NCBI GenBank assembly: GCA_964590435.1
Contig: CAZPWT010000067.1
Span: 59,525-123,524, forward strand
Length of the DNA stretch: 64,000 nt
Source of the DNA: WSZJ01 sp964590435
GTDB lineage: Bacteria > Planctomycetota > MHYJ01 > WSZJ01
Direction of reading: 5' to 3'
Of this stretch, positions 16,893 through 25,017 are shown one piece after another (position 1 is the first letter of the stretch; every line of letters starts with the position of its first letter). A program made the position numbers and the translations under genes. The notes below the pieces were generated by a model. It had not been told where the DNA came from and ran no database searches. It worked only from the letters and a program-made list of their open reading frames with translations.

Positions 16893-18386
16893 TCAGCCAA
16901 GGTCAGCCCCCCGCGCGTTCCGTGGAGACCGCAACTTCAGCCGAATCAGTAACCTCACCCAGCCCTCCCGAGAGTACCCCGCTGCTTTCCGGATGGCTTC
17001 GAGATCCCCTCCGTTGCGCCCCAGCTCCGCCGAGATCAGCTTTCGTTTCTCGTTGTCGGAGAGCTCCTTCAGGTGCGCAAGGCCCACGGGGGATTCGTCA
17101 AGTTCGGAGCCCTGAATCGCCGGACGATAGGAGACCTCTGCCCGGATGTGGTCCCCGAGGATCTCGCCATCGCGGGCTTCCAGGAGGAACTCGAGCACGT
17201 CGCGAAGTTCGCGCAGGTTTCCAGGCCATCCGTAGGCGGCGATGAACGAATGGGCGTCTGTGCCGAAACGCAGGGACTCCTGGCCGAAGAAGTGGTTGAG
17301 AAGGCGCGGAACGTCGTCGAGGCGGTGGCGCAGCGCGGGAATCCGGATGACGTTTCGTGCGAGCCGGAAATAGAGGTCTTCAAGGAATTCGCCGCGCCTC
17401 ATCAGGTCTGCGAGATCACGGCTGGTCGCCGCCACGATGCGCACGTCGGCGCGAATCTCCTTTGAGCTGCCGACCGGCCGGAAAATTCCCGTTTCGCAGA
17501 GCTGAAGAAGCTTGCTCTGCACCTCCGGGGGGATGTTCCCGATCTCGTCGAGGAACAGGAGGATCTTCCTCCCGCCGCCCAGGAGGCCCACCTTGTCGCG
17601 CGTCGCGCCGGTGAAGGCGCCCATCTCGTGACCGAACAGCTCGCTCTCAAGCAGCGTCGAGGTGACGTTGGGGACGACGACATGCACGAACTCGCGGCCC
17701 TTCGAAACGCCCTCCTCGATGAATGTCCTGGCGAACAGCTCCTTGCCGACGCCCGACTCCCCGAGGAGCAACACGTGGCGGGAGTTTCTCAGGGCGACTT
17801 CAAGTCGCCGGAACGCCGCCACGAGAGGCGGTGATTCACCCACGATTCCAGGGAATGGAAAACGGAGCCCGTGACGGACGCGGCGTCCCTCGGGATCGTG
17901 CGCCGCAGGGATGGAAAGCGCAGCGACACCGGGACTCAACGGAGGGGCCGCGATCGTCGCGAGGAGAGCGAGGTCGAGGAGTTGCGATTGAGAAATCTCG
18001 GGGAACGAGCCGAGCCCGGGATTCCCTTCCACGACCATGACGTAAGTCCGCCCCCCCCCCATAGTTACGAATGGAACACATGCGACCGCCGCGGCGGGTC
18101 CGTGTCCCTCGAAGAGCGGGAGTCTCGCAGGCCCCTGAAAGGAGGCCTTGCCGGTCTCGAACGCCGCGCGCACGAGCGGCGCGAGGTGTCCGTTCAGGCT
18201 CGAGCGCCCCGCGGCCGCCGCGCAGACCCGCTCCGCGCCGCTGTGCATGAAAACGGCGGCGGCGGCGGCGCCGGCGATTTCAAGCGCGCGACGGCACAGC
18301 AGCCCGGCGAAGTCCGCGGGCGCGCGGCGGCACGCCAACAGGAACGGCCAGACGCCCTCGGTGAATTGTCCAGGTGTCGAGTCCAC
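16893..18386 (-). CDS. Sigma-54-dependent transcriptional activator with GAF-like domain
   Basis: 497 residues from a GTG at 18386; the open frame continues upstream to 18878 but that part is Arg/Ser/Pro-rich and not protein-like. A GAF-like domain (about 20-160) precedes an AAA+ domain (about 178-410). Walker A is GESGVGKE (209-216), the sigma-54 contact loop is GAFTGA (256-261), Walker B is LLFLDE (276-281). A degenerate Fis-type helix-turn-helix closes the protein (LEAIRKAAGYSREGWVRLL). No receiver domain is present, so a small ligand or protein probably controls it. It is divergent from the gene at 19019, which has a -24/-12 element. The exact start is uncertain. Confidence 0.88.
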   Translation of the reverse strand: MDSTPGQFTEGVWPFLLACRRAPADFAGLLCRRALEIAGAAAAAVFMHSGAERVCAAAAGRSSLNGHLAPLVRAAFETGKASFQGPARLPLFEGHGPAAAVACVPFVTMGGGRTYVMVVEGNPGLGSFPEISQSQLLDLALLATIAAPPLSPGVAALSIPAAHDPEGRRVRHGLRFPFPGIVGESPPLVAAFRRLEVALRNSRHVLLLGESGVGKELFARTFIEEGVSKGREFVHVVVPNVTSTLLESELFGHEMGAFTGATRDKVGLLGGGRKILLFLDEIGNIPPEVQSKLLQLCETGIFRPVGSSKEIRADVRIVAATSRDLADLMRRGEFLEDLYFRLARNVIRIPALRHRLDDVPRLLNHFFGQESLRFGTDAHSFIAAYGWPGNLRELRDVLEFLLEARDGEILGDHIRAEVSYRPAIQGSELDESPVGLAHLKELSDNEKRKLISAELGRNGGDLEAIRKAAGYSREGWVRLLIRLKLRSPRNARGADLG

Positions 18387-18665
18387 GGGAGTCCCGATAC
18401 AGATATTCGATGAAGGCCGGCCCCTCACTGAACCGGCGGGAGGGGGATTCTGGCAGAAGACGGAGGACGGTTCAATGCGGGATCTACGGCGAGGCGGTCG
18501 ATCAAGGACGTGCGCTGCACGGTGCGCACCTCTGAAGTGCGGCGAGAATTCGGCGGCCGCGACGGGAGCCCCCGGCGACGAAACTCCACGCCGGGAAGTG
18601 GTGGGTCGAGAGTCGCACCGAATCACACCCCTTACTCCCTGAAGGCAACTTGCGCAGAGACGACG

Positions 18666-18683
18666 GTGGCTGAGGTGAGCCAC
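18666..18683. promoter_or_regulatory. Palindrome, candidate upstream activator site
   Basis: GTGGCT-N6-AGCCAC is a perfect inverted repeat with six-base arms. It lies about 160 bp upstream of the -24 element at 18841, within the range of enhancer-type sites used by sigma-54 activators. Binding is inferred only. Confidence 0.4.
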
Positions 18684-18840
18684 TCGGGTCGCGCGCTTGA
18701 CCCGGCGCTTCTCACCTCCCCGCCCCCCGCGACACGAGGGTTTGGGAAACGACAAGCGAACCCCGCCGAGTTCAGGCGGGTGAAGGTCTTGCACACTGCC
18801 TGTCGGCCCATGTCGAAAGCTGTCGAATTTCGAAATTACC

Positions 18841-18856
18841 GGGCAAGGAAATTGCT
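18841..18856 (+). promoter_or_regulatory. Candidate sigma-54 promoter for the 19019 gene
   Basis: GGGCAAG-GAAA-TTGCT matches TGGCACG-N4-TTGCW at all but two positions and has an intact GG/GC pair with the correct ten-base spacing. Start of transcription would be near 18867, leaving a leader of about 150 nt. The activator gene is immediately divergent. Confidence 0.5.
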
Positions 18857-19018
18857 CTCCCACACTCTGGAGAACCAATGCGATGCGCAGCGATCAGGGG
18901 TTCTGGTCCTTCCGCTCGCCGCGGCCACAGTCTTGCTGGGTGCCGACTCGTAATTCCGTCAACCGACAGGTGTCGAGAGCTTCACACTTCGCAAACGCCC
19001 TGCCTCGGAGGTTTGACC

Positions 19019-19777
19019 ATGAACCAAGACAGCAGATTCGCGGCACAATTCAAGGTCGCAAAGCTCAGTACTTCGGGCGTGCTTCCTCCTGGAAACCTGA
19101 GCGCTGACAGCGGTTCAGTCAGAACCCAAGGAGCGGCCTTGATTCCAAACTTGTCCGTCCAACCCCAACCGTCGCTGAGAGTACCTGTGGTGAGAGGGTC
19201 CGCGCCTGTCTTTGGCCCCCACCAGGGCGTCAACACGTTCGGAATCGAGATGGTTCAGGGCTCGACGCCTCTATCCGGGCCTCTCATCGTCCTCGGGGAG
19301 CGCAGGGGCGGAACAGGGTCCGAGCTGGAAGCCAACCTGAAGTGTCGCTGCAGGGTTACCCTCGACGTGCCGGCGAAAGTCGCCAGACGGGACCTCATGA
19401 CTTCGCGCATCGACTTGCACTGGGGTGCGGAGAATCAGGCGCAAATTGACCCGCCGCTGTGTGACACGTGCCAGATCATTCTGACCGCGAGATTCTACGA
19501 CTCTGGAGGAATGCCGATAACGATGCCCAACGCGGAGAAGGACGGGAGCGTTGAATACGCAAACAAGATCCGCCCGAGCCCAGGCACCTTTGACTGGAAC
19601 TCCAGCCCGATGGGCGCGCTGTCGCCCGAAGTTGCCCTGGTCGGCGATGTCGAGGGATGGAACAAGATCGACGCGGGCGGACAGATCGAGTTTACGGCGA
19701 AGATCACCTGTTGGGACAGGGCGACCGGGAGAATCAACTGCTCCGACCAGACCACCGCAACCTTGATGGTGACCTGA
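19019..19777 (+). CDS. Uncharacterised protein, likely sigma-54 controlled
   Basis: 252 residues from the ATG at 19019, preceded by CGGAGG. No signal peptide or membrane segment. The N-terminal third is rich in Ser, Pro and Gln. The rest is beta-type with clustered cysteines (LKCRCRVTLDVPAKVARRDL, PPLCDTCQIILTARFYD) and ends WDRATGRINCSDQTTATLMV. The Cys-rich, beta-type and soluble character resembles other proteins of this block. Its stop is adjacent to a degenerate gene copy on the other strand. Function unknown. Confidence 0.75.
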   Translation: MNQDSRFAAQFKVAKLSTSGVLPPGNLSADSGSVRTQGAALIPNLSVQPQPSLRVPVVRGSAPVFGPHQGVNTFGIEMVQGSTPLSGPLIVLGERRGGTGSELEANLKCRCRVTLDVPAKVARRDLMTSRIDLHWGAENQAQIDPPLCDTCQIILTARFYDSGGMPITMPNAEKDGSVEYANKIRPSPGTFDWNSSPMGALSPEVALVGDVEGWNKIDAGGQIEFTAKITCWDRATGRINCSDQTTATLMVT

Positions 19778-19900
19778 TCACTTGCCGGCTTTCCACTTTG
19801 TGGAACCATCTTCCGAGGTGATTGCAATTCAGGGTTCTGCACGCGAATGGACTTCCGGGGTCAATCTGCTGCGTCTGCTTGAATCGGAGGCACGCAACTG
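19778..19900 (-). pseudogene. Degenerate duplicate of the 3' end of the 19955-20623 gene
   Basis: Read on the minus strand the last codons are IAITSEDGSTKWKAGK-stop, clearly related to WIAGEDGSAKWEAGK-stop at the end of the intact gene about 160 bp away. An in-frame TGA sits just before this stretch and similarity fades upstream towards about 19900. It looks like the decayed tail of a tandem copy. The upstream boundary is approximate. Confidence 0.6.
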
Positions 19901-19954
19901 CGAGCCATGTGGAAAACGCGATGTCTCTTCGACGGAATCTGTCTTTTCCTACCG

Positions 19955-20623
19955 TCACTTTCCCGCCTCCCACTTTGCGGAGCCGTCCTCGCCCGCGATC
20001 CACAGCTGGGGATCCTGTCGAGGGGGAACACGAACGCAGAATCGCGCCTGCTTCAGGGAGTCGGTGATCAGGAGCTCGGATCCATCGGAGAAGGTCGATT
20101 TCATGGAAATCCCAAGACCCCCGCCCAGGACATGCAGAGAGGCGGTGTCCCCGCTCGATTTGATTAGGAGCGTGCTGGTTCCGTCCTTGTCGCATAGCCG
20201 CAGGGTGGAACCTGACTTTTCCGCGATCAGGCCGAGGCTCTCTCGATCGCAGTCTGGGGGACGCAGGCTGACGAATGCGCCCACGCTGGGCTTAACGCCG
20301 ATGAGCACGTTGCCATGTCTTCCCTCACCTCCGCTGCAGGTGAGGCGCGGAAGGCCTTCGGCGTCCAGCGTCGCACTGAGCAATGTCGCGTCGCCACGCT
20401 TCAGGAACATGCCTGATTGTCCGTTCTCCCCTTTCCCTAGAACAACTATGGCGTTGCCTTTCTCGTCCGTGATCACCAATTTCTGCGTTTCCACGGTGCC
20501 GTCCGGGGATTTCCAGGCTGCGCCAATGAGAGTGGCGAGAAGTACAAGAAGCGCGGCCAGATAGCGCGTGAGCAGGAGGTTCCGATGTTCCAGTCGTTCC
20601 AGGCGCTGCATGATGTCGGACAT
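19955..20623 (-). CDS. Membrane-anchored protein with repeated beta motif
   Basis: 222 residues from the ATG at 20623 (CCAAGGAGACGATC upstream). A short coiled-coil start (MSDIMQRLERLEHRN) leads to one membrane helix (LLTRYLAALLVLLATLIGAA). The outer part repeats a short beta motif: KLVITDEKGNAIVVLG, TLLSATLDAEGLPRLTCS, STLRLCDKDGTSTLLI, DPQLWIAGEDGSAKWEAG. This resembles beta-roll or fibre-like repeats seen in surface or phage-associated proteins. Function unknown. A decayed partial copy lies just downstream. Confidence 0.8.
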   Translation of the reverse strand: MSDIMQRLERLEHRNLLLTRYLAALLVLLATLIGAAWKSPDGTVETQKLVITDEKGNAIVVLGKGENGQSGMFLKRGDATLLSATLDAEGLPRLTCSGGEGRHGNVLIGVKPSVGAFVSLRPPDCDRESLGLIAEKSGSTLRLCDKDGTSTLLIKSSGDTASLHVLGGGLGISMKSTFSDGSELLITDSLKQARFCVRVPPRQDPQLWIAGEDGSAKWEAGK

Positions 20624-20681
20624 GATCGTCTCCTTGGATTGAAGATTTTCACCGCTTGGCGGCACCGACTGCTGGCAATGC

Positions 20682-20930
20682 TCAGCGTGGCGGAAAGGGC
20701 CCCACAGGTCGCCCCATCCGAATCCGCTCGCACAGCGCGCGGCCCCATTCCCGGAACCGCGGGCACTCGGTGTCGAGGCATGGCTCGAGGCACTTGCTGG
20801 CGAACTCGACGGCTGACGAGAGGGGATGCTTGAGTGGAGGGCCCCGGCAGAGATTATCCGAGATCCAGAGGAGAATCCGCCGAAGAACTGCATTCCCAAG
20901 TGAAATCCCCCCGCGACTTCCGGCATCATC
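20682..20930 (-). CDS. Candidate small Cys-rich protein without an obvious start codon
   Basis: A frame open from 20930 to the TGA at 20682 reads 82 residues with natural-looking composition: DNLCRGPPLKHPLSSAVEF, ASKCLEPCLDTECPRFREWG, RALCERIRMGRPVG. Five cysteines lie in a CLEPCLDTEC-like cluster. There is no ATG, GTG or TTG at the front of the frame, so it could be a gene fragment, use a rare start such as ATT, or be chance. It is followed on the same strand by the 20623 gene. Confidence 0.3.
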   Translation of the reverse strand, partial: DDAGSRGGISLGNAVLRRILLWISDNLCRGPPLKHPLSSAVEFASKCLEPCLDTECPRFREWGRALCERIRMGRPVGPFPPR

Positions 20931-20940
20931 TCATGTGAAG

Positions 20941-23499
20941 ATGCCCCCGCCGATGAGCGACGCCACGCCGAAACCGCTGTCCCTGGACGATGCGATGCGT
21001 TCCGCGATGAAGGTCGCGGACACGGTGCGCGTGCCGCCGGTGCTGGCGGGGTCGCGGTTCGAGATCCGGGAAGAGCTCGGGCGCGGCGGGACGTCGGTGG
21101 TGTATGCGGCGTTCGACAAGAAGCTGCAGCGCGAGGTCGCGGTGAAGGTGCTGCGCGACGAGAGCCGCGGAGACCCGGAAATGGCGGTGCGGTTCCGGCG
21201 GGAAGCGGAGATGTCGGCGAAGCTGGCGCACCCGAACATCGTGACGATCTACGACGTGGGCTGGGAAGAAGGGCGGATGATCCTGGTGATGGAGCTGGTC
21301 CGCGGGAGGACGCTGGCGGACGCCCTGAACGACAACGACATGCTGATCCGGCGCGGGGTGGAGATCCTGGAGCTGGTGAGCCGGGCGGTGCACTACGCGC
21401 ACGGAACGGGGATCATCCACCGGGACCTGAAGCCGGGGAACCTGCTGCTGTCGCCGTCGGGGCTGGTGAAGGTCGCGGACTTCGGGCTGGCGCGGAAGCT
21501 GGACTCGGAGACGGCGCTGACGCAGAGCGGGACGACGCTGGGGACGCCGTGGTACATGGCGCCGGAGCAGGCGATGGGGCTGTCGACGCAGCTTTCGGTG
21601 CGGACGGACGTTTACGCGCTCGGGGCGATCCTCTACCACGTCCTGACGGGACGCGCGCCGCACCAGGGGGACAACGCGGCGGACGTGATCCGCCGCGTCG
21701 CGTACGAGGACCCGCTTCCCCCCAGCGCGCTCAACCCCGGCGTGCCGCGCGACCTGGAGCTGGTGGCCCTTCGCGCCCTCGAGAAGAGCCCGGCGCGGCG
21801 TTACACGGACGCGGCGGCGTTCGCGGACGAGCTGCGGCGGCACCTCGACGGGGCGCGCGTCCTGGCACGGCCGCCGTCGCCGGCGCGGAAGGCCGAGAAG
21901 TGGGTACGACGGCACGTGGCGATCTCGGCCGCGGCGGCCGTGCTGGCGCTGGGGCTCGCCGGGCTGCTCGCCGTCTGGGGGGTCCGCACGGTGCAGGAGC
22001 GCTGGGCCGTCGAGGCGCTCGTCGCCGAGGTCAAGGCCGAGCGCGACCCGGACCAGGCCGCGTACCTTTGCGCCGTCGTCCAGGCCCGCGCGCCTCAGTA
22101 CCCCGGCATCAACGACCTGCTCGCCGTCAAACGGTCGGAAGCGCGCCGATTCAACGCGCGGCGGTTGACCAAGCTCGGCGAGGCCGCCAGCGCGCGGTCG
22201 AAGGCCCTCGACGCCCAGCTCAAGGCCCTCCGGGCGGACCGGGACGCGCTCTTCGAGTCCATCGACACCACCACGCCGTCCGAAAAGCACGCCGAACTCT
22301 GGAAGCTCGACGAGAACATCGCCTCCCTCGAGCGCGACCTCTCCCAGCAGCGCACCCAGGCACTTCATTTCCACGCCGCCGCGGTCCAGGCCGACGCGGA
22401 CTACGCGGAGCCGCGCAAGTACCTGTCGGACTACTACTGGCGGGCGTTCAAGCGCGCGGAGTGGGCCGGCGACGAGTTCCACATGGCGGAAGCGAAAGGG
22501 TTGCTCAAGCTGTACGACGCGCCGCGGTCGGCGGAGTGCGACCGGGCGTGGGGATCGGCGCGGCTCGCGTCGGACCCGCCCGGGGCGGCGATCGAGGTCC
22601 TGCGGTACGAGAAGGGCGAGGACCCGAGGCTCGTGACGCGGCCGGTGACCGACCCGCTCGAGCGCCTCCCCGCCGGCTCCTACCTCGCGATCTTCCGCCT
22701 CGACGGACGCCGTGAGACGCGCTTCCCGTTCGCCATCACGCGCCGCTACCCGAAGGTGGAGGCGACGGTGAGGCTGCTGACGGAAGCGGAGATCGGGGGG
22801 GAGTTTGTGCACGTGCCGGCGGGGCGGGCGATCGTGGGGCCGGACACGGCGCGGAAGGTGAGGGAGATCGGGGATCTCGTCGTGGGGCGGTACGAGGTGA
22901 CGCGCGGCGAGTACGCGGCGTGGCTGGCGGAGCTGGCGGCGGCGGGGAACGAGGTGGAGCTGCGCAAGCGGACGCCGTCGAAGGGCTGGGAGGTGCGCGA
23001 CGGGCGGCCGGTGCCGGCGGACCCGGAGTGGCCGGACGGCGGGCTGAAGCTGCCAGTGATCCACGTCTCGTGGTACGACGCGACGGCGTACTGCGCCTGG
23101 AGAGCCGCGAAGGACCAGCTTCCCTGGCGGCTGCCGACGACCCGGGAACGCGAGGCGATCGCCCGCGGCGCCGACGGGCGGCCCTTCCCGTGGGGCGGGA
23201 CGTTCGACTGGACGTGGACGAACGGCGGGCGCTCCCTGCCGGCCAAGGCCGTCCTGCCGGTCGGCTCGACGCCGCAGGACGAAAGCCCGCACGGCCTCCG
23301 CGACCTCGCGGGGAACGTGAAGGAATGGTGCTCCACCTGGCAGGACAAGAAGGCGCGGTACCGCGGGATCCGGGGCGGCGGCTGGGGCGACCTCGACTGG
23401 ACCGAGTACCGGGCGTACTTCCCCGACGGCGACCCGCCGAACGAGACCGACGAGGAGACGGGGTTCCGGATGGTGCGGTCCGTGCCGGCGCCGAAGTAG
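20941..23499 (+). CDS. Membrane Ser/Thr protein kinase with SUMF1/FGE-like domain
   Basis: 852 residues. The kinase domain (about 38-305) has ELGRGGTSVVY, VAVKVL, HRDLKPGN, ADFGLA and APE, so all catalytic residues are present. A membrane helix follows (about 325-345, AISAAAAVLALGLAGLLAVW). Then comes a charged helical stretch (about 345-560), and from about 620 a formylglycine-generating-enzyme-like domain: EFVHVPAGRAIVG, YEVTRGEYAAWL, PVIHVSWYDATAYCAW, WRLPTTREREAIARG, DLAGNVKEW, IRGGGWGD. The active-site Cys pair of true FGEs is not evident, so this is probably a sensor or binding domain. ATG at 20941 or MSD at 20953 are the candidate starts. It faces an ECF sigma gene convergently. Confidence 0.92.
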   Translation: MPPPMSDATPKPLSLDDAMRSAMKVADTVRVPPVLAGSRFEIREELGRGGTSVVYAAFDKKLQREVAVKVLRDESRGDPEMAVRFRREAEMSAKLAHPNIVTIYDVGWEEGRMILVMELVRGRTLADALNDNDMLIRRGVEILELVSRAVHYAHGTGIIHRDLKPGNLLLSPSGLVKVADFGLARKLDSETALTQSGTTLGTPWYMAPEQAMGLSTQLSVRTDVYALGAILYHVLTGRAPHQGDNAADVIRRVAYEDPLPPSALNPGVPRDLELVALRALEKSPARRYTDAAAFADELRRHLDGARVLARPPSPARKAEKWVRRHVAISAAAAVLALGLAGLLAVWGVRTVQERWAVEALVAEVKAERDPDQAAYLCAVVQARAPQYPGINDLLAVKRSEARRFNARRLTKLGEAASARSKALDAQLKALRADRDALFESIDTTTPSEKHAELWKLDENIASLERDLSQQRTQALHFHAAAVQADADYAEPRKYLSDYYWRAFKRAEWAGDEFHMAEAKGLLKLYDAPRSAECDRAWGSARLASDPPGAAIEVLRYEKGEDPRLVTRPVTDPLERLPAGSYLAIFRLDGRRETRFPFAITRRYPKVEATVRLLTEAEIGGEFVHVPAGRAIVGPDTARKVREIGDLVVGRYEVTRGEYAAWLAELAAAGNEVELRKRTPSKGWEVRDGRPVPADPEWPDGGLKLPVIHVSWYDATAYCAWRAAKDQLPWRLPTTREREAIARGADGRPFPWGGTFDWTWTNGGRSLPAKAVLPVGSTPQDESPHGLRDLAGNVKEWCSTWQDKKARYRGIRGGGWGDLDWTEYRAYFPDGDPPNETDEETGFRMVRSVPAPK

Positions 23500-23501
23500 G
23501 G

Positions 23502-24155
23502 TCACTCTCCTGCGAGATCGACGTACCGCCCCAGGTACTCCAGCTCCGCCCGGTACGCCTCCGGGTCGGCGCACGACTCGCGGATCAGCGCCCGCAGCCG
23601 CCGCCGGACCCACATCCGCGCCCGGTGGACGTGGTTGTTCACCTGCGCGGCCGACTTGCCGAGCGTCTTCGCCATCTCCGCCTGCGACTTCTCTTCCAGC
23701 GCGAGCTTCAGCGCCTCGTGATACGCGGGGCGGGACTTCGCCAGCTCCTCCAGGGCCGACGCCACCAGCCGCCGCACCCACTCGCGGTCGAACAGCTCCT
23801 CCTCCTCCGGCGCCGGCGCGTCCAGCCCTTCCAGCGACACCGGCTTCTTTCCCCCGCCGCGCTTCTCCGCCCGGTCGTCCCGGAGCTTGTGGCGCATGAC
23901 GTTGGTGGTGATGGCGAGCACGAGGGAGCGGAAGCGGCCCCGTCGCGGATGGGCGCCGTCGAGGAGGCGGCTGCGGACCATCTGGAGGAAGACGTCCTGG
24001 GCGATGTCCTCGGCGTCGGCGTCGGAGCGGCCGCGGCTGCGGAGGAAGGCGGTGATGGCGGGCTGGTAGCGCTGGACGACGGAGGTCCATGCGGCGGCTT
24101 CCCCGTTTCGGGCGCGGTCGAGGTCCTGCCAGATGGTGCTGGGGAAAGGAGGCAT
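23502..24155 (-). CDS. ECF-type RNA polymerase sigma factor
   Basis: 217 residues. Region 2 shows DAEDIAQDVFLQMVRS followed by the -10 recognition helix RFRSLVLAITTNVMRHKLRD; region 4 shows ALEEKSQAEMAKTLGKSAAQ and then VNNHVHRARMWVRRRLRALI, the helix-turn-helix. The linker between the two is longer than in small ECFs (about 40 residues, acidic). The stop lies two bases from the kinase stop; the pair recalls planctomycete ECF/kinase-FGE arrangements. A long heptad-repeat hairpin occupies its upstream region. Confidence 0.92.
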   Translation of the reverse strand: MPPFPSTIWQDLDRARNGEAAAWTSVVQRYQPAITAFLRSRGRSDADAEDIAQDVFLQMVRSRLLDGAHPRRGRFRSLVLAITTNVMRHKLRDDRAEKRGGGKKPVSLEGLDAPAPEEEELFDREWVRRLVASALEELAKSRPAYHEALKLALEEKSQAEMAKTLGKSAAQVNNHVHRARMWVRRRLRALIRESCADPEAYRAELEYLGRYVDLAGE

Positions 24156-24199
24156 GGGGGGCGGAGAGGTAGGGGGATGCTATACGAGCGGGGGGTGAC

Positions 24200-24355
24200 G
24201 GCGAAACGACAAGGAGCAACTTACAACTTCCAAGTAAACGGCAAGGGGCGGAACTACAACTTCCAAGGGGTATCGGAGCGCCGGGGCCCGTTGGAATTGG
24301 CGATCATGCCTTTGGCGTTTCATTGGAAGTTGGAAGTTCGCCCTTTGCTTTTTCC
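24200..24355. repeat. Heptad-phased intergenic hairpin, copy 1
   Basis: The left arm begins GCGAAACGACAAGG and contains AACTTCCAAGTAAACGGCAA. The right arm, read in reverse complement, begins GGAAAAAGCAAAGG and contains AACTTCCAATGAAACGCCAA. The arms form an imperfect hairpin of about 155 nt. It lies between the divergent ECF and prepilin genes. Five further loci share the motif. Confidence 0.85.
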
Positions 24356-24435
24356 TCCGTTCGGGTGAAAGCCCTCCCCAATTCCCGGCATCTATTCTCC
24401 AGAAGGCTCTGCTACGCTCCCCCCAAGGAGGCCCC

Positions 24436-25017
24436 TTGCGCCGCAAAGGTTTTACCCTCATCGAACTGCTCGTCGTCATCGCCATCATCGGCATCCTGGC
24501 GGCGCTTCTCCTCCCCGCCCTCGCCGCCGCCCGCAAGGCGAGCCGGAAGACGGACTGCAAGAACTCGCTCAAGCAGATCGGCGTGTACTTCGCGCTGTAC
24601 GAGTCGAAGTTCAAGAGCTACCCGACGCCGGGCTCGACGACGTGGTTCGGGCTGCTGTGGCGCGCGGACATGGCGACGGACGGCAACCTGTTCCGGTGCG
24701 CGGTCCGCGGCAAGGCCGGCTCGGGGACGCACTACGCGGGGATCGTGGACGCCGGCTCCTACACGCCCGCCGGCGGCGTGACGTACTCGTGGTCGGCCGC
24801 GGGGATCAACGACGGCGCGCCCCCCGACCTTCCGCTCGCGTGCGACGACGACGATCCGTCGACGGACACGCCCAATCACGGCTCGAACGACGACCGCAAC
24901 GTGCTGTTCTTCCAAGGCCGGGTCGACGCCTTCGCGATCGGCAACCCGACGGAAGTGCTCGCCGACGACCTGCTCGACGACACTGCGGGGTGGGTGGCGC
25001 CTGCCGGAACCAAGTAG
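24436..25017 (+). CDS. Prepilin-like protein with type IV pilin N-terminus
   Basis: 193 residues starting at a TTG with AAGGAGG upstream. The prepilin peptidase site and hydrophobic helix read RRKGFTLIELLVVIAIIGIL, matching the G-F-T-L-x-E signature: cleavage after Gly, methylated Phe, Glu at +5. The soluble part ends with NDDRNVLFFQGRVDAF, which matches the H-x-DG-type C-terminal motif of planctomycete and verrucomicrobial prepilin-like proteins. It is probably assembled by a type II secretion or pilus-like system encoded elsewhere. Confidence 0.92.
   Translation: MRRKGFTLIELLVVIAIIGILAALLLPALAAARKASRKTDCKNSLKQIGVYFALYESKFKSYPTPGSTTWFGLLWRADMATDGNLFRCAVRGKAGSGTHYAGIVDAGSYTPAGGVTYSWSAAGINDGAPPDLPLACDDDDPSTDTPNHGSNDDRNVLFFQGRVDAFAIGNPTEVLADDLLDDTAGWVAPAGTK

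Larger units (their letters stand above)
18387..19018. other. 632-bp divergent regulatory gap
   Basis: No protein-like frame is seen on either strand. It holds a -24/-12 element (18841-18856) for the gene at 19019 and an upstream palindrome (18666-18683). Both activator and target gene read away from it, the usual layout of a sigma-54 regulator beside its target. Confidence 0.6.

Noticed and set aside
18387..18878. N-terminal extension of the sigma-54 activator frame
   Set aside because: Arg/Ser/Pro-rich, not protein-like, and would place the activator start inside the divergent promoter region.
20926..24219. A 1097-residue minus-strand open frame opposite the kinase and overlapping the ECF gene
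   Set aside because: Composition is Arg/Pro/Gln-rich with no domain; the plus-strand kinase/FGE and minus-strand ECF in another frame explain the region.
24200..24355. Heptad repeats read as a CRISPR array
   Set aside because: Units are about 7 bp without unique spacers and the arms are inverted; no cas genes nearby.
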